The position numbers and the translations under genes are program-made. 64,000 nucleotides of DNA from Plecoglossus altivelis (taxonomy: Eukaryota > Chordata > Actinopteri > Osmeriformes > Plecoglossidae): contig BROE01000022.1 in NCBI GenBank assembly GCA_036571765.1, positions 1,893,953-1,957,952 on the forward strand, written 5' to 3'. Position 1 is the first letter of the stretch, and each line of letters opens with the position of its first letter. Below the pieces are notes generated by a model, which saw nothing but the letters and a program-made list of their open reading frames with translations, did no database searches and had not been told where the DNA came from. Below, in pieces: positions 33,767 to 45,048 of this stretch.

Positions 33767-34273
33767 AGTGAGGAGATTGCGGTGTCTGAAAGTGGTGTTT
33801 GAATTGATTTTCCCCTGCCTTATCAGCTCAGGCGGGCGCAGACCTCGTTATTGAGCCAACATAAATTCCAAAGATCACAGAAGAGGCGTTTTTGTGATCA
33901 AATTACAACTTTCGGTAGTTCACTCTACTCAAAATCCTGACCTTAGGCAGATTCTCAGACAGCGCAAGCCAGTAGTTGAGAGCACTGAGACGACCTTCCA
34001 CACACGTGGGCAACACAGATAACCCACATCGAAAAGAAGATTAGCATCCAGTTTGCTGTGAAAGAACATCGATTCTTGATTTCAGCCTCCTCTCACCGAC
34101 ATCTTGGTGTGGAGGGCTGTAGGGTAGGGCCGTCCGTTCCTTTGGTGAGTTTGGGGTTTAAGGTAAACTCACATTCACTGTGTGTCTGAGCCATGCGTCA
34201 TGGTACCGACAGACCGCCCTGGTTTCCTCCTCCCATTAACAAGGATAGGCCAGTTAAACATTAATCTTCAGAG

Positions 34274-34562
34274 CTAAGAGAGAGGAGGGAGAGAGAGAGA
34301 GGGGAGGGAGGGAGGGAGGGAGAGAAAGAGGGGAGGGAGAGAGAGGAGAGAAGGAGGGAGAGAGAGAGGAGGGAGAGAGAGGAGAGAGAGAGGAGGGAGA
34401 GAGAGAGCGAGAAAGAGAGAGAGGAGGGAGAGAGCGAGAAAGAGAGAAAGAGAGAGAGGGAGAGAGAGGAGAGAGGGAGAGAAAGAAAGGGGAAGCTGGA
34501 GGAGAGATGGTGAGAAAGAGAAAGAAGAGATGATGGGAAAAGACACAGAGAGAGATAGAGAG
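34274..34562 (+). repeat. GA-rich (GAGGGA)n tract
   Basis: About 290 bases of near-pure purine made of GAGA and GAGGGA words. The minus strand reads as a spurious Ser/Leu/Pro open frame. It lies about 500 bases upstream of the GPR39 start. Confidence 0.9.
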
Positions 34563-37111
34563 TAAGAACCAGTTTTGTCTGGTATCACGTTAGTTCATGT
34601 GGACGCATATCTTAGCAGAGCTTTATCAACAATCAGAGTGATAAGACTTTCTGGGTCGAAATTCTTGGAGCGGTTACTCAACTCATTAACTAGTAGAAAA
34701 GTTTTACTCAAAAGCAAAACCAAACATTCTATGGTTCTATGGAACAGATTTAAGTATCAATTTCCTTGTTTAGTCATTAAAATACAACTAACAATGACTC
34801 AACACATTGATCTGAACTAATGGTTCTACTTATCGGTCACCAGCATCAAGTACATTTACATATTTATTAGAAGCTAGGAAAGTCCAGCACTCATATCTAA
34901 TCAAATGTATTTAAAAACAGGAAACTAACTTAAAACCGTGATGTCAAATGGAATAAAAACAAGATAAAGCTGAACTGAGCTAAAGGGGGAAGGAAGTTAA
35001 AGAGTTCAAATGAAGAAGTTACTTTGAAATGTTTCTGAAATGTAAGCAGACGTTTCAGATAAGGCTGTATCGCCAAGTTCGTATCCTTTAACGTTAACAA
35101 TGATCTCAGCCAAGAAGGAAATTAATTCCGTCACATTAATGAAAGGTGCTGAACATTTGCACTTTGCACAGAATACAAAATCTGACGAATAACACAATTT
35201 ATATCGCATCTGATTTCACATTAATTAAGATCATTAACGTTTAAATATGTACATTGAGAAAATAACTGTCAATGTTCTGAGCTGTGATTACACTACTGAT
35301 TGGTGGAAACGCATGCTGGCGGTCTGGCGTCTCTGTAATTGATAATTTACGAAGAAGCAAAGAGTCCAGGTGTCCCCTCTCAAGGGGATGTTAGTTACAT
35401 CAATTTTGTTTGTTCATCCAATTTATTCTAGACCTCTTTACGTCGTTTCGTTATCAAGCTCTAATGATCTACCGTTCGGCTCTGACTTCAAGCGTCTCCA
35501 TACAATAGACAACTGAATGTGGCGATAACAGGATAAATAACTGAAGAAAAATCGGCATCTGTTGCTAATCAGAAAGGTGTCACCCTGCGGTTTCTATTTA
35601 TTTGCGGAACTGTATATTTAAAAAAAGACCATTTAGAAAACAGGGGACTAACAATACTCTTAAGATTGACAGAGAAAACGTAGAATTCGTCAAGTGAAGA
35701 GACAAGGTCTTGACAGGCTCAATCAACGGCTATGCAAACCATGCCGCTAACCCTTCAGCGTTAGTTAGTGTTTAAGTAGAGAGATAAGCATACGTTGCTT
35801 TATATGTGTAAGAGAGTAGGATTTAAACAGTTTAAGAACACTTGATCTATAATTTGGGGTTCAAGAGCTGTCTTGTAATCTATTTGAAAAGCCCAAATGA
35901 AGTGCTTCTGCGAGACATCTCCACATTATTTTAATAGTGCAGTGTAAGAAAAAGAATCATTAATCATATTTTCAGCAACATCAAAGTCTTCAAAGAGCTT
36001 GCAATGATTCAGCAAACTACATATGATCATGCTATTTAAAAACGTGTACATCATTTCAAAAATAGGACACAATAACAGGACAGAAGGACGGATGATTCAA
36101 AACAAACTTGATTGAACAGATAAAAGTAAACTTCACCAAAGTACCTGAGAGAGAATGAAAAGAACAAAAGCAATCTTCATGATGAGATACACACACACGT
36201 TCATAAGCACCATCTTTCAACCATCCAAAATCTTTTTCTGAATTCAAATCATGGCAAGTAGGAAATTAAGATTTAAAGTAAACATTTATAAACATAAAAA
36301 AACCCCATCAGAAATCTTGAGCAAAACAATGAATTGTCAAAGCTAAAGTTTTAAAAGGCTCAACTTGTCTTGTTTACAAGACGGTAATTACCTCCGACAG
36401 TTAGTATAAATCGTAAAACTACTCCTGTCCACAACATCTCCATAAAGTTGTGTACACAGGCAGCCTCACGCCATGGTGGAAAAACATGGATAACCTGTAG
36501 GTCACAGTGTATACAACTACTACCAGACACACTTGAGGAACGAGGCAAATAAAACAGTGAAAGAATAAGTGTAAGTAATTATCAAGTGTAAATACAACCA
36601 TAAATTGCATGTTTTAACTATTCTAACCAGGACATGTAGTAAAAAATATAATTCATCACATTGACACCAAACTGGTGCTTGTAAATATCAGCTGAGAAGT
36701 GGTATATATAACCGATTGTATTTTGTCGTCAGTCAAGTTTTCAGGGTATCTATTTGGACACTGGCAGATTCAGGTCAGTTGTACTAACTTTCTTTGAACA
36801 GCTTAAAGTCTAAATGACAAACGATACATATCATCAAAACAAAGTGTTTCTAAACGGATTGATATTTGCTTCGGTCATCTCGAAATTAACTAAAATCTCA
36901 ATACTTTCTTTGCATTTCACTGCATACAGTATGTACACCTGACGCGAGATGGTAAGTGTTCAGTTGTAAAAGACAAACTTCTAACATACATGTAGAAGAG
37001 TTGCTTTGTCAGCATGTTAGTGTTGGTTCACATTCAACGTAAAAAAACAAAAAAAAACAAAAATATTCCAAGTCAGTTCCCACCTTGGCTTCCTGTTCCA
37101 GCATTGCCTAC

Positions 37112-37468
37112 AGACTCAGGAGAGAGGAAGACAGGGCCACAGGAGGGGGGTAAGACAGGGCCGTAGGACGGGGTGAGACAGGGCCGCAGGAGGGGGTAAG
37201 ACAGGGCCGCAGGAGAGAGGAAGACAGGGCCGCAGGAGGGGGTAAGACAGGGCGGCAGGTGCGGGTAAGACAGGGCGGCAGGTGGGGGTAAGACAGGGCG
37301 GCAGGTGGGGGTAAGACAGGGCCACAGTAGGGGGTAAGACAGGGCCACAGGAGAGAGGAAGACAGGGCGGCAGGTGGGAGTAAGACAGGGTCGCAGGTGG
37401 GGGTAAGACAGGGCCGTAGGACGGGGTAAGACAAGGGCGGCAGGTGGGGGTAAGACAGGGCCGTACAA
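37112..37468 (+). repeat. 22-24 bp minisatellite, GTAAGACAGGGCCGCAGGAG type
   Basis: About fifteen copies of 'gtaagacagggc(c/g)gcaggtgggg', with an interspersed 'gagaggaagacagggc' variant at regular intervals. The unit length lets all minus-strand frames stay open, giving Pro/Leu/Cys pseudo-proteins. The unit itself contains GTAAGA, a splice-donor look-alike, repeated many times. Confidence 0.9.
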
Positions 37469-38309
37469 AAAGATGATGGCCCACAAGCTGTACATTTACC
37501 CACTCCTCACGCTTCACAGTAACTAAGAGCTGTGCAGCGCGGTGGATCCCAAGTCTCTTAAAAGACTTCCAATTCAAAATGCAACATCTATTAGACCCAT
37601 CCATAATATATGAAGCTGGGAGTCTAACAGTGAAACAGAACTTCCTTGAACGAGCCAACAGGATCAAGTCACAAGGTTTACAAACACAATAATTGGACAT
37701 GTCCGTCAAGTCCGAACGAATCAAAGAATTCTCTCATCGCAGCCAATCATTTGTGTTTAAATCTCTATCAGGATTGAAAATAAACCCTTCAAGCCATTCT
37801 AGTGTTACTGAAGTCCGATCTGGTTGCAGAAATGTGTTGTTGTTCCAAGTGGTCATGACAGACTGTAACCACTGAAACAGTCCAGCAGCTTCAACCATAG
37901 AGGGCCTGCTTTCTCTTCACTTTGACATCCGGAGTGAGGAAAGAAAACGCATGTTATCGTTGTCGACGTCGAATCAAGTCAACGCCTGTACAAAATAAGA
38001 GTCTCATCTTGTAGAGACAGAGTAGTCATCTCCACACTGCAGAGAATAAATAGGTCGAGTTAAGAGGCACTGGGGTAGTCAAAGGTCTTTGTTTGATTGC
38101 TCCAAGATCGACGCATCACGATGTCTAGTGCTCAGGTTTCCCCACCTACAGAGACACACGAACAGATGGGTTAGAAGGAGGCTTCCTGCTGGGAGCCAAA
38201 GAACAATCTGCCACCGACTCCAAGCTGCCAATAACACACACAGAGCAAACCATAGTAGGCACACCCAAAGTGAGGAACATTGTTTTCCCGAGCTCCAATC
38301 CCCTTGAAA

Positions 38310-38383
38310 AACAACACACACACACCCGCACCACACACACCACCCCCACCCCCACACACACCACCCCACACCCACCCACACAG
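38310..38383 (+). repeat. CA / CCCCAC-rich microsatellite
   Basis: A run of ACACAC followed by (ACCCCCAC) variants. Low complexity; no gene. Confidence 0.85.
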
Positions 38384-39312
38384 CTTTGACCCGTGTTCTC
38401 AAACAGCCTCACAACTAAGTATTTGTGATCGTCTACCGCTCTGCTGCTCTGAGCGGCGCTCAAACACAGGTGGGGCTTTCATATCGGAGCAAAGCATCAT
38501 GGGACCATTGCTCTTCTGTTCACACAACACTGAGACGGCAGGTGGGATCCTGTACGCAGGAGCATAACTACTTCCCATAGCACAACACTGGCTGACCACT
38601 TTGTAGTGTTAGAACAGGATATGGCTACAGGACACGTTCTCCCTGTTCTGTACAGACTCTGAAGGACAACGACGTAGAAACACTGCAGTGCGCAGTGCAG
38701 ACTAATGGGGGAACAGCCATGTCTGTGAAGATGTACTCCCTGAATATAACAACCCAACAACATGCCACACTATCCACAGCATCAAGTACCTGAGTGCCAT
38801 TTTAAGGCAAACCATTTACTTATCCATCTATGATAGACGTCAGCGAAAACCATTTTGACCTAGCTAGAAAAACTCTCTCCAGATCTATAGGTACTGTAGT
38901 GAACTGTGGGGTTTGTTGACTGGACTCTCTCTAAAACAGGCCAGATATTTACCCTGTTATAAATGTTTACTTTATGATCTTCTTCTCTTCCTAAGTCATA
39001 TCCTGTCTGGGTCCCAGTCAACGTCCACGTCTAAACATTTGATAAAACGGATAAACGCCTGCAAGATGTTCAAAAAGGGAAACAACTGTGGCAGATGAGT
39101 TAGATGACCTCAGGCCTGCAGGCTGAGCCAGCGAGACGAACGCCGCTGAAATGGGCTTGTCATCGCGGCGAGCGACAACGGCTCGCTTTTCAAATCCGAG
39201 AACCGTCAAGGAGGCCAAGGTCCCTTTTTACCGGTCGTTTTCAAAAGGAGGAGAGAGGAAATGCAAAACAGGAAGTGACTTCTGTGGCTACCTTTTGGTA
39301 CGTGAGAGAGAG

Positions 39313-42300
39313 TCATGTGTGGTAAGCGTCGGTGGAGACGTCGTGGAGAGCGATGAGGCTTTCACACTGCTCACTGTCTTCAGGCAGTCTGAGGGGGGAG
39401 GAGGAGGGGAGATGTCAATCATCACCATCATCTTTATAACGATCATCAACATAATTACCTTCGTTTTAATGGGAGCAAGCAGTCGGAAAAGAATTAGAGA
39501 CATCCCAATGCTAATTACATTAAGGGAAGCTTGTTCACACAATTGCGCACCATCCAAGCAAGCCTCTGGTAACTACAGTAAACTGTCGTCCTTGATTCAA
39601 AGTCACACGCACAAAAATGTAGCCACGTTTTTCAGCAGAGTAAATTCAGTTGTATGTGTGTGTGTGTGTGTGTGTGTGAGCTGGACAGGTACTAACTGAT
39701 ACGATGATGTTCCTGCAATGAATCGGCCAAAACAACCCCCGCCGGAGGCCGACCATCACAGGGTCCCAGTTGTTGTAGTGGCAGAGCAGCCCCACGCACA
39801 TGCCTCAACACGGAACACTGGGACAGCTTCCTTGCAAGGACACAACAGAGAAACGCACCTCAAAGCAGGACGAGAGGAGAGAGGAGCAGGACGGAGGCAG
39901 GAGAGGAAGAGAGGGAGAGAGGAGGGAGGCAGGAGGCAGGGAGGGAGAGGAGAGGGAGGGAGGAGGAGGAGGAGGCAGGAAAGGAGAGGAGGCGGGAGGA
40001 GAGGGAGAGGAGAGGAGAGGCGGAGGAGAGAAGAGAGGAGAGGGAGGAGGAGGAGAAGGGAGAGTACATGAGGAAGAGAAAACGTGGAGAGGGCGAGGAT
40101 TGCGAAGCAGGAGCGAGTCTACAAGCAATGTAGAGACGTTTTAGAGGGGGTGGAGGGTGTAAGAGGGGGTGGAGGGTGTAAGAGGGGGTAATGTGCTGAT
40201 AATGACTCGCTCCGCCTCTTACCTTCTGCATGCAGATGTCTGCGATGATGGAGAGGGGGATGGTGAGGGTAAGTGCCAGGGTGCCGATTAGAGATGAGGT
40301 GAGGAAACACCCCCTGGAGAGAGAAAAGACCAAAGTTACAACTCAGGAATATTAGTGTCCCTAGTCAGACGCTGGAGGGCTGAGCCCTCACACACCACCA
40401 TCCCTCTCCCTACCCGTCACTTACCTCCTCACACTCCCCACATATCTATCCTCTCCCTTACCTACTTCCTCCCTCTTCCTCTTTCCTTCCCTCTCTCACC
40501 CTCCCCTCCATCCCTCCCCTATTACACTTCCTCTCTAACCCTCCCTCCTTCCCCTCCCTTCTATCTCTCTGTCCACTCCCTCCCTCCCTTCTCCACTCCC
40601 TCCTTCCCTCTCTCCCTCCCTCTCCCTCCCTCCCTCCCTCCAGAGCGGTGGAGGCCTGAGCCCCACCACAACTTAAGCCGCACCCTCAAACTCACCCCAG
40701 CCTCACCCCTGCCCCCTCCCCCTCACCAGAGCCAGAGGAACTCAGACAGCACGGTGCCGACCAGGCCGTTGATGAGGATGTAGGTCCACACCAGCTGGCT
40801 GGGCAGCTCAAACGCCTCCAAGCCGGTGTAGTGGAGCAGCAGGAAGCCTGGCCAGAGCAGCAGCAGGTTGAACAGGCCCACGAAGCCTGCGGCACAGACA
40901 CACACAGCCAAGCTCACTGACAAGTCACTAGCCTTGCCTAATTATTTGGCTTCGTGGCTGAGGGGAAAGCTGACAAATGAACGCTGAGCCTGTTAGCATT
41001 TTGGAGGTTTTTTAGAGAGGAAACCGCCAACGACCAGCGGACAAACCAAAGAGCTGTTTGTTTGTTTGTTTGTAACTGTTGTATGTGTCAGCGCACTGTG
41101 CTAGTATTACTGAGCTTAAGACTGATCTCACGTTGATCTTCTTACCGAAAAACATGGGGATGTCCAGTTTGTCCTCCCGGTCCACCTTCCTCTTGATCAT
41201 AACGATGTAGACAGCATACAGCACAGCCCCCGCCAGCGACCACAGAGAACCTTGACCCACAAACGGCTCATCACTCTCTTCATGCGACTTCCCACAAACT
41301 ACAGCTGCTACCAGAAACACACTACCGCTCATCCAAGCTTGTCTATCTAGCCCTCGGTCCCTCTGCACACACTCCTAAGTGTGTTAGCGACACAAATAGC
41401 ATAGCATTGTAAACAAAGAGCTCACCATAAATAAGTATTATCATGGGCTGTGTGAGGTGAGGTGAGGTGGGGTCCATGGTTACCTATTGCTCCATTGCCA
41501 TCTGGGCTGTCCATGCTGGAAAAGCTGACCATTGCAACCCCTCCCATACTGAGGCAGGAGGACACACAAGGTCAGACCAGGTCAAACAGGGTCAGACCAA
41601 GTCACACACGGTCAGACCAGGTCACACACGGTCAGACCAGGTCACACACGGTCAGACCAGGTCACACACGGTCAGACCAGGTCACACAAGGTCATGCACC
41701 CACTACTTTGCCTTTTGAGTTCCCAGATCATGTTAGCTTATCCAGACTTGTGAGATAGTAACCAGCAGTGATTTCTCCAGTTCATAACACACAAGTTCCA
41801 ACAGGGCCATACACACCACAATGGAAGCTCTTGCTTAGTCACTTCACCATGCCATCTCAAAACACGCTCGCTTCTCATTCAAATCAACACATTATATACT
41901 CCCCTGATGGGCAATTCCTGAAAGCCAAACTTGGGATGGTAGCTGTAGTTGTGTTTGTGAGACGCCTACCTCAGAGCCACTGCTAACAGTTTGGACAGGG
42001 TAAAGCGATCACTGCTGTTGCTTGGGAAGATGGCAGCCAGGATGAGAGTGAACAAACCTGAGCAGGCGTGAGAGGATCACAACAGAGCACGTTATTCACT
42101 CAGCGCACGCCGCTATCTAATAACCACGGCCAAATCGTACGGCTCAAAAGGGTAAAGTGAACAGCTGGAGGCGTAACGTTTAACAGCGTTAAGGACAGAT
42201 TATAAAAAAAAGTGCATCTGTGGAACAACGCCTGCCATTTCGACGAACCCTAAACTGTAAATACTGTGAAAGTCATTTACGTGGCTATCAAAGGCGGTTA

Positions 42301-45048
42301 CTATGGCTACAGATGATCCAAAGTTTCCTCTGAGGATGACGACTCACCTGATGTAGACGATAAAATGTTCACTATGGCAACCTGGGTGTCTGACAGGGCC
42401 TCTTGGTAGGACAGGTTAGCAAGGAACCACTGAGAGGGACCACAGGGACAGGAGTCAGTGTGACACATCTCTGATGAGCACTTCCTGTTCTGGGTCACCG
42501 CTTAGGAGGTTACCCAGGTTATTACATCCAGATGTGTACAGCTGATAGTGAGACTGATAAATGATCTCTGGTCTCTGCATGCATAATGGACCAGAGCTAC
42601 AGTATTCATGAAGGGCAAAGCCATCTGTCCCCACTCAAGAGACATCGCCACAGGGCCAGGAATTACACAACTCTGACAATCTAACTACAAAAACCTCACA
42701 ACTCATAACAAGTCACCAATGAACAACACATGTGGCAGTGTGTAAACCCAGTTCTAATGACATGAGATGACTGTGGCTTTCAGCAGACCTGCATCTTCAG
42801 TGCACTGGGACACAGAGACATAGGCTTTCCCTAAGTGCAGGCATTACCAAGTTAATGATGAAAAGCGAGCGTGACAAACACCCTGGCAGGCAGGGAGCTG
42901 TGGCCTTGCCGGGCACGGCTACTCACCACCAAGCAGAAGAAGAAGCTGATCTTGGCCACATCGGAGACGGTAAGCTTGGCGGCGGAGCGCAGCATGGACT
43001 CATGGTCCCTGGCGGCAGGGTAGGACATGCGGGACAGCTTAGCCTCCAGAGCCTGGGTGGACGGAAGCTGACGAACCTCCATGATGTTGCTGAAGCGCAC
43101 GCGTTGCTTCCTGGAGGCTGGGGGGCAGAGGATGGAGGGATGGAGAGTGGGATGGAGGGATGGAGATGGAGGGATAGAGAGGGGGATGGAGGATAGGGGG
43201 ATGAGTGGATGGGTTGATCAAGGGGTAGATGGGGAAAGAGAAAGAGAGATGGATGAATGAAGGAGAGGGGATGAGAAGAGGGTGGAGACGGCCTCAACTC
43301 AAACTCAATAAATCAAACTCACTTTAATTACATGAACGAATGGGAACCGATAAACTGGCATCATCACAATCTATCATCATCCCTGTCCTGTAATGTACGA
43401 CCCAGAAAGATAAGAGGAAGATCATTTTTTTGTATTCTTCTTAGAGATCATAGATAAACAAGACGATTAAGGCTGTGGGGATGAGGAACATTCTAGGCAG
43501 GCATCCAAGTGGGAATTCATCCAATCACAGCTCACCAGCGCCCTCTGCAGCCCAAGCAGGGCATCCACTCAGGGTTTTGCTATAGTGCGTTATAGAAATA
43601 CATATTCCATAGGACATTTTAAGATATATCATATCTTTAGATTTTGATATATGAAGTATATCTAAAAGTAACCATTTGACACCCACTCCAAACCAGTAGC
43701 AGTCTAACACTGTCATATTCTTTGTGGTTCATCAAATACCATCTATGTAACCATGTGCTTTTTTCACGTCTGCTCTGAAACGGTCGTGTACGTCTAAGTC
43801 CAAGTCACGCCGTGTGAGTACCTACTGGAGTGACAGTCTCCATTAACACAGCTGCTGTGCTCCGGAGGAACATCTGGAAACTTCACAGGAACGTACAGAG
43901 GTTCACTCTGTGAAAAGATAACACACATAAGACAATCAGCAAACGGTACGTGACGTGTTTGAAAACAGCAGCAGGATTCTGATTGACAGCTCACATCGCT
44001 GACAGGATCACATCTCACCTGGCCAATAACAAACCAGACTTCACTAAAGACTTGTTCCCACTGGGGTGAGTGGTGAATGGGTCTGTACTCACTAAAGAGT
44101 TGTTCACACTGGGGTCAGTGGTGAATGGGTCTGTACTCACTAAAGAGTTGTTCACACTGGGGTCAGTGGTGCAGGGAGCAAAATACGCCTCAGCATCTGC
44201 AAACTGTGGAAACAACGATGCCGTCATCAGCGCACAGCTTCAGAAACACACACATTCCTGCTTTCTAAGAAATCACAGTCAAATCCCTTCTTATCTCTCC
44301 AGTGCCATCGGCAAGCGCTTCACTGGACATAAGAAAGCATCCAACACTGCCCTCTAGTGGTTGGAGCGGGTAAGAGCCACGTACGAAGGCAGCGTGTCGT
44401 CCTCGCAGTGTCCCAGTGCACTGCTGTCTCCAGGGCCGCCACAGCAGGAAGCCCAGCAGGTACAGGACGAACATGGACGTCTTGGTGAAGGTGCTGAAGA
44501 ACGGCTTGTTGTACTCCTGCCTCTTGAATACATACTGGAGAGGATAGACGTTGAACAGGGTTCGTTTTAAATGCTTTTAAAATGACTCCCTCTGTCTGTG
44601 CTTACTTTGACATATAACCACCCCCCTCTCTCCCTCATGATTAGCAAGTATAACAGTCAATATAAAGTATCTGTCTTACGGAGGTGAGCTCTGAGGAAGC
44701 CACCCAGATGATGTCCACTAGCAGCAGGATAACCACCCCCAGAGCCATGCGCCTCCTCTGGGCCGCAGAGCTGGTCTGAGACCCCATCCTGTTCATAATG
44801 AACACCCACACCATCTGGACTGCTGTTGAGGGAACACACACGCACGCACGCACGCACACGCGCAACCACACAGGTGAACGAACACACAAACTCATCGATA
44901 ACTAATAAAACCAAAGTGTTTGGAATACGTTCAACTTCAAACAGGTCAGAAAGACAGCCACCTGGTAGCTGTCCGCCAGGTGTCACTGTACCTGTGGATC
45001 CCTCTGAGGGCGTCTGGGGTGAAACTGGGGCTTCCTCGCTCCTTCAGC
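39313..45048 (-). CDS. slc35f5: SLC35F5, ten-TM solute carrier family 35 member; N-terminal exon unresolved, one exon damaged
   Basis: Coding segments located, in transcript order: 45048-44987, 44822-44680, 44534-44385, 44203-44141, 43907-43822, 43110-42927, 42429-42348, 42057-41970, 41548-41484, 41250-41146, 40886-40727, 40313-40223, about 39858-39704, and 39388-39313 (stop TGA). Phases agree across all junctions I could test except those of the damaged 39858-39704 exon. The parts give about 503 residues; human SLC35F5 has about 523. Recognisable segments include [15 protein letters not shown] (TM1), [68 protein letters not shown] and the conserved tail [16 protein letters not shown]. The family is the EamA/DMT-type nucleotide-sugar transporter superfamily; the F5 substrate is not firmly established. 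The start codon was not found. A preceding exon at about 45549-45453 may contribute N-terminal residues, but shows no ATG in frame. The gene is divergent from ACTR3. Confidence 0.93.
39704..39858 (-). CDS. slc35f5: Penultimate SLC35F5 coding exon with scrambled codons
   Basis: The minus strand clearly encodes [17 protein letters not shown], a hallmark of this protein, in one frame. Just upstream, 'gctgtcccagtgttc' encodes the expected AVPVF in a different frame. The bases between them do not give the expected hydrophobic residues. The start after the AG (GTGCGTTTCTC) only roughly resembles the expected sequence. The 3' end (GGTTGTTTTGGCCG...) is also off. The span of about 155 bases fits a complete exon, so the damage is a mixture of substitutions and small indels. 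It sits beside a 200-base GA tract. Confidence 0.7.
39868..40075 (+). repeat. GA/GGA purine tract in a SLC35F5 intron
   Basis: About 200 bases of GAGGAG, GGAGAGA and GGCAGG words. It lies between the damaged exon (39858) and the next exon upstream in the transcript (40223), and gives spurious Arg/Glu/Gly frames. Confidence 0.9.
40143..40188 (+). repeat. 20-bp repeat GAGGGGGTGGAGGGTGTAAG, about 2.5 copies
   Basis: Two identical 20-base copies plus a partial third, about 35 bases inside the intron from the SLC35F5 donor at 40222. Confidence 0.85.
40434..40642 (+). repeat. CT-rich (CCCTCC)n tract in a SLC35F5 intron
   Basis: About 200 bases of pyrimidine with CCCTCC, CTCTCC and CTTCC words, reading as spurious Pro/Ser/Leu frames. 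Confidence 0.9.
41566..41693 (+). repeat. 20-bp minisatellite GTCAGACCAGGTCACACACG
   Basis: Five to six copies of a 20-base unit, the central ones identical and the flanking ones slightly changed, in the SLC35F5 intron upstream of the exon at 41484-41548. Confidence 0.9.
43127..43215 (+). repeat. GATGGAGGGA-type repeat
   Basis: Ten-base GATGGAGGGA-like units in the SLC35F5 intron, starting about 17 bases upstream of the acceptor of exon 42927-43110. Confidence 0.85.
44042..44188 (-). repeat. slc35f5: 48-bp tandem triplication spanning an SLC35F5 splice donor
   Basis: Three copies of a 48-base unit start near 44042, 44090 and 44138. The last two are essentially identical; the first is diverged. 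On the minus strand each unit runs from the end of the exon through its splice donor. The functional-looking exon is 44203-44141, ending AACTCTTTA|GTGAGT, which matches where the human protein continues. The second copy repeats the same TTA|GTGAGT donor at 44093. The third has changed to TTAGTGAAG, so its donor is weakened. Confidence 0.85.

Larger units (their letters stand above)
33767..39312. other. Intergenic region between GPR39 and SLC35F5
   Basis: The GPR39 5'UTR and promoter and the SLC35F5 3'UTR must lie here, but neither boundary is evident. The rest is AT-rich unique sequence plus simple repeats. No conserved open frame was found on either strand; frames at 37073-37724 and 38079-38567 are products of repeats. 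Confidence 0.6.

Noticed and set aside
37112..37468. CRISPR-like direct repeat array
   Set aside because: Units are contiguous without unique spacers, and the genome is vertebrate; it is a minisatellite. The same reasoning excludes the other arrays.
37073..37724. Minus-strand frames up to 202 residues rich in Pro, Leu and Cys
   Set aside because: Minisatellite reading in every frame; no start context or conserved domain.
39288..39557. 89-residue minus-strand frame over the SLC35F5 last exon
   Set aside because: Wrong frame; the conserved tail [12 protein letters not shown] lies in another frame, starting after the AG at 39389.
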